NCBI GenBank assembly: GCA_012837465.1
Contig: DURG01000308.1
Span: 1-6,488, forward strand
From: Propionibacterium sp.
GTDB lineage: Bacteria > Actinomycetota > Actinomycetes > Propionibacteriales > Propionibacteriaceae
Length of the DNA stretch: 6,488 nucleotides
Direction: 5' to 3'
Shown here: piece by piece, positions 1 through 6,162 of the stretch
Position numbering within the stretch: the first letter of the stretch is position 1
Layout of the letters: each line of letters opens with the position of its first letter
The notes under the pieces: generated by a model
Told to the model about the DNA's origin: nothing
The model's database searches: none
Seen by the model: the letters and a program-made list of their open reading frames with translations, nothing else
Position numbers and translations under genes: made by a program

Positions 1-85
1 CGGCCGAGACCTCGACCGGCTCGTCGTGCCGGGCCACCGCGATAACGTCGGCCTCCGTGACGCCGCTGCTGTTAAGGGTGATCAT
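1..85 (-). CDS. hutH: Histidine ammonia-lyase, N-terminal 28 codons (runs off left edge)
   Basis: The first enzyme of histidine degradation; it deaminates histidine to urocanate in the cytoplasm. Only the N-terminus is present: the minus strand from the ATG at 85 reads MITLNSSGVTEADVIAVARH and then DEPVEVSA before the edge. The pattern of a short beta strand, 'T..DV.AVAR', a basic/acidic turn and 'VE.SA' is the usual start of HutH, and the gene follows hutU and hutI on the same strand. A GGAG at 90-93 lies 4 bases before the ATG, a short but workable ribosome-binding site. The catalytic Ala-Ser-Gly (MIO) segment is outside the window, so activity cannot be judged. The identification rests on a short stretch plus strong context. 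Confidence 0.88.
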   Translation of the reverse strand, partial: MITLNSSGVTEADVIAVARHDEPVEVSA

Positions 86-106
86 GTGTCTCCGTTTCGT
101 TGCTTC

Positions 107-137
107 ATCTTGGCCGAGGGGGCTGGGTCACTGTCAA
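107..137 (-). promoter_or_regulatory. Candidate hutH promoter
   Basis: Read on the minus strand, a perfect TTGACA (137-132) is followed after 19 bases by CAAGAT (112-107), a modest -10 match. A start of transcription near position 100 would leave a leader of about 15 bases that contains the GGAG at 93-90. The -35 is good, but the spacer is long and the -10 weak, so this is only a candidate. Confidence 0.3.
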
Positions 138-208
138 TCGTCCCTCGATACACCGACGAAAAGACAAGGTGCCAATCATCTCTAGCACGGCGCAAGGGTC
201 TTTTCATC

Positions 209-289
209 GGCACTCGGGACCCGGACTTCAGCCCGACGCAAAGATCCCCATCCATGCTTCGGGACCGAGGAACTCGGGTCCCGAGTGCC
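209..289. repeat. 15-base inverted repeat, candidate operator pair or RNA structure
   Basis: GGCACTCGGGACCCG at 209-223 recurs exactly, inverted, at 275-289. The second copy lies inside the odd-centred palindrome ACTCGGGTCCCGAGT (272-286). The core TCGGGACC appears a third time at 259-266. The two palindrome centres (219 and 279) are 60 bases apart. Such paired palindromes between operon genes fit binding sites for a dimeric regulator. In the transcript the arms could instead pair, or the 272-286 palindrome could form a 6-bp hairpin with a 3-base loop. No T-tract follows, so a simple terminator is unlikely. The regulator is unknown. Confidence 0.5.
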
Positions 290-312
290 TCGCGACCGCC
301 CACCGCAACCCC

Positions 313-1482
313 CTACCCCGCCGACTCGCGAGGCGTATCGAGGGACCGTCCTCCCCTGAACACCGCATGGGTCAGCGGCATCCCGGGGCGGTAGGCGAGG
401 TGGATGGCTGCGGGGGCGTCGAGGACGTGCAGGTCGGCCCGCGACCCCACCGTCAGGGATCCCACGTCCCCACGGCGCAGCGCCCGCGCACCGCCGACGG
501 TCGCGGCCCGCAGCGCCTCCTCCAGCGTGAGGTACTGCTGCAGCACCGCGGTGCCGACGCAGAAGTTCATCGACGACGTGTAGCTCGTCCCCGGGTTGCA
601 GTTCGACGCGATGGCCACCGTCGCGCCGGCGTCGAGCAGTTGCCGGGCGGGGGCGAACTGGACGCGGGTGGAGAGGTCGCATGCGGGGAGGATCGTCGAG
701 ACGGTGTCGGAGGCCGCGAGGGCCTCGACGTCGTCGGCGGAGAGGAAGTTCACGTGGTCGACGCTGGCCGCTCCCATCTCGACGGCCAACGCGACTCCCC
801 CTGAATGGCCCAACTGGTTGCCGTGCACGCGCAGGCCAAGGCCGGCGCGTCGGCCGGCATCGAGCACCCGCCGCGACTGCTCGACGGTGAACGCGCCCTC
901 CTCGCAGAAGACGTCCATCCAGCCCACGTGGGGCCGCACGGCCTCGAGCATGTCGCCGATCACCAGGTCCACGTACTCGTCCGCGTCCCAGCCCTCGGGC
1001 ACCAGGTGGGCGCCGAGGAAGGTGACCTCGTCGGCCAGTTCCGCCGCGATGCGCGCCGAACGCACCTCGTCGTCGACCGTCAGCCCGTAGCCCGTCTTGG
1101 TCTCGACGGTGGTGGTGCCACCCCGGTACGCCTCCGCGAGGCGCGCCTCCAGCAGCGAGCGCAGCCGCTCGTCGGAGGCAGCGCGCGTGGCTCCGGTCGT
1201 GACCGCGATGCCGCCCGCCGCATAGCCCTCCCCCGCCATCCGGGCCTCGAACTCGGACGAGCGGTCGCCGTCGAACACGAGGTGGGTGTGGGAGTCGACC
1301 CAGCCGGGCAGCACGGCCCGGCCCCCCACGTCGACCCGCTCGTCCGCGTCAGGCGCCCCGGAGGCAGGCCCCGTCCAGGCGACCACCCCGTCGTCGACGA
1401 CCAGCGCGGCGTCGCGGAGCGGCCCGTCGTGGGCGGGGTCGAAGGTCCACAGCTCGCCGATCCCGGTGAAGAGGGTCGCCAC
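313..1482 (-). CDS. hutI: Imidazolonepropionase
   Basis: Hydrolyses 4-imidazolone-5-propionate to N-formimidoyl-L-glutamate, the third step of histidine degradation, in the cytoplasm. The 389-residue product matches the usual length of about 400. It is an amidohydrolase: metal pair H65-T-H67 in 'DSHTH', 'ETKTGYGL' at 127-134, H159 in 'GAHLVP', H220 in 'HGNQLG', D242-H243 in 'DHVNF', and the C-terminal 'NPGTSYTSSM' at 296-305. The start is GTG at 1482, preceded by GAGGG eight bases upstream inside the 3' end of hutU. Only 3 bases separate it from the hutU stop, which implies co-transcription and possibly coupled translation. One oddity: the position before 'CNPG' is Asn294, where many family members have the metal-ligand Asp. 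The gene is otherwise intact and I am confident of the family. Confidence 0.96.
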   Translation of the reverse strand: MATLFTGIGELWTFDPAHDGPLRDAALVVDDGVVAWTGPASGAPDADERVDVGGRAVLPGWVDSHTHLVFDGDRSSEFEARMAGEGYAAGGIAVTTGATRAASDERLRSLLEARLAEAYRGGTTTVETKTGYGLTVDDEVRSARIAAELADEVTFLGAHLVPEGWDADEYVDLVIGDMLEAVRPHVGWMDVFCEEGAFTVEQSRRVLDAGRRAGLGLRVHGNQLGHSGGVALAVEMGAASVDHVNFLSADDVEALAASDTVSTILPACDLSTRVQFAPARQLLDAGATVAIASNCNPGTSYTSSMNFCVGTAVLQQYLTLEEALRAATVGGARALRRGDVGSLTVGSRADLHVLDAPAAIHLAYRPGMPLTHAVFRGGRSLDTPRESAG

Positions 1483-1485
1483 GCG

Positions 1486-3174
1486 TCAGTCCCTCAGCTT
1501 GGGGGCCATGGGGATGCGCACGTTGCGCTCCTCGGCGACCTCGGCGGCCCGCGAGTACCCGGCGTCCACGTGGCGCATGACCCCGAGCGCGGGGTCGTTG
1601 GTGAGCAGCGCGGCGAGCTTGGCGGCGGCCAGTTCGGTGCCGTCGGCCAGGCCCACCTGGCCGGCGTGGATGGAGCGGCCGATGCCGACGCCGCCGCCAT
1701 GGTGGATCGAGACCCACGTGGCGCCGGAGCTGGCGGCGGTCAGCGCGTTCAGCAGCGGCCAGTCGGCCACGGCGTCCGTGCCGTCGAGCATGCCCTCGGT
1801 CTCCCGGTAGGGCGAGGCGACGGAGCCGGAGTCGAGGTGGTCGCGGCCGATCACGATGGGCGCCTTGACGCGTCCTGAGGCGACCAGCTCGTTGAACTTG
1901 AGGCCGGCCAGGTGGCGTTCGCCGTAGCCCAGCCAGCAGATGCGGGCGGGGAGGCCCTCGAACTCGACGAACTCCTCGGCCGCGTCGAGCCAGCGGTGGA
2001 GGTGCTCGTTGTCGGGGAAGAGTTGCTTGAGCGCCTCGTCGGTCACGCGGATGTCCTCGGGGTCACCCGAGAGCGCCACCCAGCGGAAGGGGCCCAGCCC
2101 CTCGCAGAACAGGGGACGGATGTAGGCGGGCACGAAGCCGGGGAACTCGAAGGCCCGGTCGTAGCCGCCCTTGCGGGCCTCGTCACGGATGGAGTTGCCG
2201 TAGTCGAACACCTCGGCGCCCTCGTCCTGGAACTCGACCATGGCGCGCACGTGCTCGGCCATCGAGGCCTGGGCACGCGAGGTGAAGGCGGCCGGGTCGC
2301 GCTGGGCCGCGGCGTGCCAGTCGTCGACGGTGACGCCGACGGGGAGGTAGCTGAGCGGGTCGTGGGCGGAGGTCTGGTCCGTGACCACGTCGACCTTCAG
2401 CTCGCCCGCGCGGTGGCGACGCAGCAGTTCGGGGAAGACCTCGGCGGCGTTGCCGACGACGCCGATCGACAGGGCGCGGCGCGTCTCGCGGGCCTCGTTG
2501 GCGAGGGCCACCGCGTGGTCGAGGTCCGTGGCCACCTCGTCGAGGTAGCGCTTGCCGGCGCGGCGCTCGAGGCGGGTGCGATCCACGTCGACGACGATCA
2601 CCACTCCCCCGTTGAGGGTGACGGCGAGGGGCTGCGCGCCGCCCATGCCGCCGCAGCCGCCGGTGAGCGTGATGGTGCCGGCGAGCGTGCCGCCGAAGCG
2701 CTTCTTCGCGACGGCGGCGAAGGTCTCGAACGTGCCTTGGAGGATGCCCTGGGTGGCGATGTAGATCCAGGAGCCAGCGGTCATCTGGCCGTACATCATG
2801 AGGCCCTCGGCCTCGAGCTCGCGGAAGTGCTCCCACGTGGCCCAGTCACCCACCAGGTTGGAGTTGGCGATCAGCACGCGCGGCGCCCACGCGTTGGTGC
2901 GCAGCACGCCGACTGGCTTGCCGGATTGCACCAGCAGCGTCTCGTCGCCCTCCAGTGTCTTCAACGTCTCGACGATGGCGTCGAACGCCTCCCAACTGCG
3001 GGCCGCGCGGCCGGTGCCGCCGTAGACCACGAGATCCTCTGGGCGTTCTGCCACCTCCGGGTCGAGGTTGTTCATCAACATGCGCAGGGGCGCCTCGGTG
3101 GCCCAGGATTTCGCGGTGATCTCAGTTCCTCGCGGCGCCCGCACGACGCGCGCAGTCTTCTCGCTTCCGGTCAT
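1486..3174 (-). CDS. hutU: Urocanate hydratase (urocanase)
   Basis: Adds water to urocanate to give 4-imidazolone-5-propionate, using tightly bound NAD+ as an electrophile; cytoplasmic. The 562-residue product has the family's usual length. Visible landmarks are 'NNLDPEVAE' (35-43), 'GGTGRAARSW' (52-61), 'SGKPVGVLRT' (84-93), the Gly-rich NAD-binding stretch 'TGGCGGMGGAQP' (171-182), 'FCEGLGPFRW' (356-365) and the urocanase signature 'GLPARICW' (407-414) with Cys413 at the position of the catalytically important Cys410 of Pseudomonas putida. The residue before GLP is Glu where the signature normally has Gln. I chose the ATG at 3174 because the conserved N-terminus ('VRAPRGTEITAKSW') begins just after it. 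An in-frame ATG at 3213 would overlap the divergent hutG start. No Shine-Dalgarno sequence precedes 3174; see the -10 element. Confidence 0.97.
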   Translation of the reverse strand: MTGSEKTARVVRAPRGTEITAKSWATEAPLRMLMNNLDPEVAERPEDLVVYGGTGRAARSWEAFDAIVETLKTLEGDETLLVQSGKPVGVLRTNAWAPRVLIANSNLVGDWATWEHFRELEAEGLMMYGQMTAGSWIYIATQGILQGTFETFAAVAKKRFGGTLAGTITLTGGCGGMGGAQPLAVTLNGGVVIVVDVDRTRLERRAGKRYLDEVATDLDHAVALANEARETRRALSIGVVGNAAEVFPELLRRHRAGELKVDVVTDQTSAHDPLSYLPVGVTVDDWHAAAQRDPAAFTSRAQASMAEHVRAMVEFQDEGAEVFDYGNSIRDEARKGGYDRAFEFPGFVPAYIRPLFCEGLGPFRWVALSGDPEDIRVTDEALKQLFPDNEHLHRWLDAAEEFVEFEGLPARICWLGYGERHLAGLKFNELVASGRVKAPIVIGRDHLDSGSVASPYRETEGMLDGTDAVADWPLLNALTAASSGATWVSIHHGGGVGIGRSIHAGQVGLADGTELAAAKLAALLTNDPALGVMRHVDAGYSRAAEVAEERNVRIPMAPKLRD

Positions 3175-3182
3175 GACAAGTG

Positions 3183-3188
3183 AATCTA
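3183..3188 (-). promoter_or_regulatory. Candidate -10 element for a leaderless hutU transcript
   Basis: On the minus strand TAGATT (3188-3183, TANNNT type) is followed by 8 bases and then the hutU ATG. Transcription would begin at or next to the A of the ATG, so the mRNA would lack a leader. This agrees with the absence of a ribosome-binding site and with the common use of leaderless mRNAs in actinobacteria. No clear -35 is seen; the expected place overlaps the hutG start. Confidence 0.45.
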
Positions 3189-3198
3189 CGCGTTGTGT

Positions 3199-3203
3199 GA
3201 GGA
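3199..3203 (+). promoter_or_regulatory. Ribosome-binding site of hutG
   Basis: GAGGA lies 8 bases before the ATG at 3212, an ideal spacing. It fixes the hutG start and shows that hutG has at least a short leader, unlike hutU across the same 37-base intergenic region. Confidence 0.7.
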
Positions 3204-3211
3204 TTGGGGGC

Positions 3212-4135
3212 ATGGAATGGACAGGTCGGGTGGACGGTGACGGCCCGCAGCATGCCCGCTGGCACCAGGTGGTGCGCCAGGACGAGGCCGCTGGCGAGCA
3301 CGTCACGTTGCTGGGCTTCGCCTCCGACGAGGGGGTGCGCCGTAACCGCGGCCGCGTGGGCGCCGCCGAGGGGCCTGCCGCGTTGCGCGGCGCGCTGGCG
3401 TCGATGTCGGTGCACGAGGGCCTCGCCGACGGCACGGTGGGGATATTCGACGGCGGCGACGTCGCCGTCGAAGGCGAGGACCTGGAATCCGCGCAGGCGG
3501 AGATGGGCAGGCGGATCCGTGCCGCGCTGGCGGCCGACGGGAACCTGCTCACGGTCGTGCTGGGGGGCGGACACGAAACGGCCTACGCTTCGTACCTGGG
3601 GCTCACGTCCGTGCTCGAGCCGGGCACCACGTGGGGCGTGCTCAACCTCGACGCGCACTTCGACCTGCGAGATGACCCACGCCCCAGCTCGGGCACCCCG
3701 TTCCGGCAGATGGCCCTGGCCCAACAGGCCGCCGGTAAGGACTTCCGCTACGCCGTGGCCGGCATCTCGCGGCACGCCAACACACGCATCCTGTTCGAGC
3801 GGGCCGAGGAGTTGGGCGTGGAGTTCCTCCTCGACGTGGATTCCACGCCGGAGCGCATCGTCGACTTCGTCGAGTGCTTCGCGGGCGACCTTGACGTGCT
3901 GTACCTCACCGTCGACCTCGACGTGCTGCCCGCGGCCGTTGCGCCGGGCGTGTCCGCCCCCGCCGCGTTGGGCGTGGCGGCCCGCGCCATCGTCGCGGCC
4001 GTCTCCGCCGCCGCACGGACGGGTAAGTTGCGCCTGATGGACGTGGTGGAGCTCAACCCGGGCCTCGACGTCGACTCCCGCACGGCCCGCATCGGGGCCC
4101 GGCTGATCGCCGACGCGGTGGCCGAAGTCGGCTAG
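3212..4135 (+). CDS. hutG: Formimidoylglutamase (ureohydrolase/arginase family)
   Basis: Hydrolyses N-formimidoyl-L-glutamate to glutamate and formamide, the last step of this histidine pathway; cytoplasmic, Mn-dependent. The 307 residues fit the family (about 310). All six expected metal ligands are visible: H121 in 'GGGHE', D147, H149 and D151 in 'LDAHFD', and D235 and D237 in 'TVDLDVLP'. The N-terminal 'DEGVRRNRGRVGAAEGP' (39-55) is typical of HutG and sets it apart from agmatinases and arginases. The ATG at 3212 is chosen for its GAGGA site and because the conserved sequence begins shortly after; the frame stays open further upstream, but only through the hutU start region. It is divergent from hutU and separated by 37 bases, so one control region probably serves both. 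Its TAG stop shares bases with the stop of the convergent regulator. Agmatinase is the main alternative, but context argues strongly against it. Confidence 0.94.
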   Translation: MEWTGRVDGDGPQHARWHQVVRQDEAAGEHVTLLGFASDEGVRRNRGRVGAAEGPAALRGALASMSVHEGLADGTVGIFDGGDVAVEGEDLESAQAEMGRRIRAALAADGNLLTVVLGGGHETAYASYLGLTSVLEPGTTWGVLNLDAHFDLRDDPRPSSGTPFRQMALAQQAAGKDFRYAVAGISRHANTRILFERAEELGVEFLLDVDSTPERIVDFVECFAGDLDVLYLTVDLDVLPAAVAPGVSAPAALGVAARAIVAAVSAAARTGKLRLMDVVELNPGLDVDSRTARIGARLIADAVAEVG

Positions 4136-4143
4136 ATGAGCCG
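4129..4143. terminator. Weak hairpin across the convergent stop codons
   Basis: CGGCT and AGCCG form a 5-bp stem with a 5-base loop spanning both stops (4132-4135). It is symmetrical and could act for either strand, but it is short and no T-tract follows on either side. It is the only terminator-like element I find between the two convergent genes. Confidence 0.2.
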
Positions 4144-6162
4144 CAGCGCCTTGGCGACTTCGACGGCGCTCTCGCGGTCTGCGACCCCGAGGCGCCTGTA
4201 GATGGCCTTGGCGGTGGAGCGCACCGTCTCGAGGCCGACGTACTGCGAGTGGGCGATCTCCGCCATCGTCTGCTCGGAATCGAGCGCCTTCAGGACCTCG
4301 AGTTGGCGCTTCGTGAGGTGCGGGGCCGGCTCCGTCCCGCCGGCGGCGACGGCGCCCGTGGCGAGCCCGGCGTACTCCGAGCCGTCCATGCCGAGGTGCG
4401 CCAGGATCAACCGCCTGGCCTTCATGGGGAACAGCGCCACGGTGTCGAGCGCATCGGTCCAATCCACCGACGCCAGCAGGATGCCTGCGCTCTGGTGGCC
4501 GTTGGGATCCGGCACGCTGAGGAGCACCCCCATGGCGTCGAGGCGCATCCGCTGCACCGTGCGGGGGTTGACGAGAACCTCCTCGGCCATCCGGCGTGCC
4601 TCCTGGGGGCGGCCGTCGGCGAGCGCGATGTAGGCCTCCACCACGAGATCCATCGGTTCGGGGATGGGCACCTTCCACAACCACTCCCGGGCTGCGGTGA
4701 CGTGGCCGTCGCGGGCCTCGATCAGCGCGAGCAGCGCATGCACGGGCCACCACACCCAGCTGGGCCAGATCGAGAAATGCATCTGGCTGGCGATCCCCCG
4801 CAGCCAGGAGGCGCCAGCCTCGCCGTGGACGAGGTTGCTGCGCATCCCTTCTGCCAGCGCCTCGTAGGCGGGGAGGAACTCCTCGAAGTCGAGCGCGGCG
4901 GGTAGGCACATCTGGTGCGCGGGGCTGTTGGCCGCCATCAGGCGCCGCGCGATGGACACGAGCCGCTCGGCGTCCTGGTCCACCGGGCCCACCTCGTGGA
5001 TGACCTCCTCGTACAGGCCAAGACGCTCCTTGGCCGTGTCCGGCTCCGCGGCGACGGCGGCCAGGAACGTGAGGCGCGCCATGGCGGAGCCGCGCAGCGG
5101 CTTGTCGTAAGACTCCCTCATCTCCACCAAGCTGCTGATCTGCACCACCCGCTGGGCGGCGAGGTGGGCTTGGCGGAGCTGGCCGGTCCAGATGCTCATG
5201 TCGCTGATGGAGATGAGGACGGCGCCGATCAACGCGAGGGTGTCGGCCTTGTGCTGGCGGTCAACGCCCTCCAGCGTGAGCAACTCGTCCTCCAACCAGG
5301 CCAGCATGGCCCCGGTCTCCTTCATGGAGGTTTCCCGTTCGTGGGCGCGCTCCAGGATGCCGGCGAAGAGAAGGCTGCGCACCTTCTCCACCAGGCTGCC
5401 CGTGGGCGGCGGGCGTTCACCGTCCATGAGGGCGACCGTGTCCCGCAGCACGGCCGGGATTCCCGGCGACAGCGGGCCGCCGGTGTGCCCGTCGAGGAAC
5501 CGGCGCGCGTGCACGAGGTAGCGCAGCCTGGCCGGCATCTCCTCGGGCCACGAATCGGCGAAGTTGCGGCGGAGGCTGGCGGGCAGCACGCGGCTCGTCA
5601 GCGCCGTGCGGGCGATCCATTTGCGCTTCTCCACGGCCTCCTCGGGGAGGACCGTCTCGGAATCCGCGGTCTTGGTCACCGTGAGGCTCGCCTGGGCCGC
5701 ATCGAAGGCGACCTCGACGCTCGCAGAGTTGTTATCTTCGCTGGCTTCGCCTGTGGTGTCGGAGATCGTCGCGGTGTTGGTGTGGGTCCCGGCCTCGGCA
5801 TCTGCTGCAACGGCAGTGATGGTGTAGGCGCGGGTGGCACCGGGGGTCAGGGCAGCCTGGTTCGCACAGGTCACGGTGTTCCCGTCCACCGTGCAGGGTG
5901 AGCTAGCCGGTGAGACTGCCGCGACCTCGACCGCTTCGAACGCGGCTGGCACGGGGTCGGTCAGCGTGTAGGAGCTGCTGGGGGTGTTGCCACTGTTCCG
6001 GACAGTCACCGTGTACGTGATGGTCTCGCCATCGAGGATCCCCGAGGTCTTCGACGCGGTCTTGGTGATGGTGAGATCGGCTTCAGCCGCCTGGATCTGC
6101 CCGGTGACGCCGCCGCTGTTGTTGCCGGTCGGCTCATTGGACGTCACGCTCAAGGTGGCCAT
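4132..6162 (-). CDS. LuxR-type HTH regulator fused in frame to DUF11 repeats (probable chimera)
   Basis: A 676-codon frame with two unlike halves. Residues 1 to about 177 are DUF11-type surface-protein repeat. Residues about 178-676 form a soluble, mostly helical TPR-like region (for example 505-548) ending in a LuxR/NarL-type HTH at 614-676: 'LTKRQLEVLKAL', 'MAEIA', 'VGLETVRSTAKAIYRRLGV', 'AVEVAKALRLI'. Long HTH regulators of this kind often begin with an ATPase domain; no P-loop is seen here, so the regulator's native N-terminus is probably missing. There is no signal peptide or transmembrane segment linking the halves. The ATG at 6162 lies inside a DUF11 repeat with no ribosome-binding site and is unlikely to be a real start. 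Later candidates (GTG at 5634, ATG at 5538) have AGGAGG-like sequence too close to the codon. Target and inducer are unknown; being next to hut does not show that it controls hut. Confidence 0.7.
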   Translation of the reverse strand: MATLSVTSNEPTGNNSGGVTGQIQAAEADLTITKTASKTSGILDGETITYTVTVRNSGNTPSSSYTLTDPVPAAFEAVEVAAVSPASSPCTVDGNTVTCANQAALTPGATRAYTITAVAADAEAGTHTNTATISDTTGEASEDNNSASVEVAFDAAQASLTVTKTADSETVLPEEAVEKRKWIARTALTSRVLPASLRRNFADSWPEEMPARLRYLVHARRFLDGHTGGPLSPGIPAVLRDTVALMDGERPPPTGSLVEKVRSLLFAGILERAHERETSMKETGAMLAWLEDELLTLEGVDRQHKADTLALIGAVLISISDMSIWTGQLRQAHLAAQRVVQISSLVEMRESYDKPLRGSAMARLTFLAAVAAEPDTAKERLGLYEEVIHEVGPVDQDAERLVSIARRLMAANSPAHQMCLPAALDFEEFLPAYEALAEGMRSNLVHGEAGASWLRGIASQMHFSIWPSWVWWPVHALLALIEARDGHVTAAREWLWKVPIPEPMDLVVEAYIALADGRPQEARRMAEEVLVNPRTVQRMRLDAMGVLLSVPDPNGHQSAGILLASVDWTDALDTVALFPMKARRLILAHLGMDGSEYAGLATGAVAAGGTEPAPHLTKRQLEVLKALDSEQTMAEIAHSQYVGLETVRSTAKAIYRRLGVADRESAVEVAKALRLI
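4135..4323 (-). other. LuxR-type helix-turn-helix DNA-binding domain
   Basis: Residues 614-676 of the fused frame match the LuxR C-terminal HTH along its whole length: 'LT.RQ.EVL..L', then '.AEIA', the recognition-helix segment 'GLETVRSTAKAIYRRLGV', and the closing 'R..AVEVA...RLI'. The usual Glu of 'RE.EVL' is Gln. The domain is complete to its natural C-terminus, so this end of the gene is intact. Confidence 0.9.
5635..6162 (-). other. DUF11 repeat segment (one full repeat, ends of two others)
   Basis: This is the first 176 residues of the fused frame. The end of one repeat, 'TNMATLSVTSNEPTGNNS', is followed by a full repeat starting 'ADLTITKTAS' (residue 28), with 'TYTVTVRNSGNT' and 'CTVDGNTVTC' in the middle and 'HTNTATISDTTGEASEDNNS' at its end (127-146). 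A third begins at 'ASLTVTKTADSETVLP' (158) and stops abruptly: where 'TYTVTV' is expected, the sequence becomes 'EKRKWIARTALTSR'. DUF11 repeats are Ig-like modules of secreted or cell-wall proteins of Gram-positive bacteria. Sampled GC is about 58 % (5701-5760) against 70 % within the regulator (4501-4560). Confidence 0.85.

Larger units (their letters stand above)
86..312 (-). promoter_or_regulatory. hutI-hutH intergenic regulatory region
   Basis: This 227-base stretch separates the hutI stop from the hutH start, while hutU and hutI are only 3 bases apart. I see no convincing gene in it. It holds a 15-base inverted repeat (209-223 / 275-289), a near-perfect palindrome inside the second arm, and a possible promoter close to hutH. 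The spacing suggests that hutH has its own promoter, or that read-through from hutUI is controlled here. The open frames crossing it lack any recognisable protein sequence. Confidence 0.55.

Noticed and set aside
805..1878. Plus-strand open frame of 357 codons antisense to hutI and hutU
   Set aside because: Same shadow pattern; it crosses the hutI/hutU boundary and has no family features.
1912..3183. Long plus-strand open frame (423 codons) antisense to hutU
   Set aside because: It is a shadow of hutU in high-GC DNA: low-complexity Gly/Ala/Val/Glu-rich translation, no recognisable domain, and a fully conserved urocanase on the other strand.
3175..3211. Possible operator TGACAA...TTGTGTGA in the hutU-hutG gap
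   Set aside because: The arms match only with a gap and a mismatch, too weak to call in a 37-base region already holding start signals.
3174..3213. Alternative hutU start at the ATG at 3213
   Set aside because: It adds 13 codons ('MPPILTQRVDSLV') unlike the HutU N-terminus, lacks a ribosome-binding site and overlaps the hutG start codon.
3122..4909. Minus-strand open frame of 595 codons antisense to hutG and crossing into the regulator
   Set aside because: Arg/Gly/Pro/Ala-rich translation without domains; it overlaps two well-supported genes in other frames, including all of hutG.
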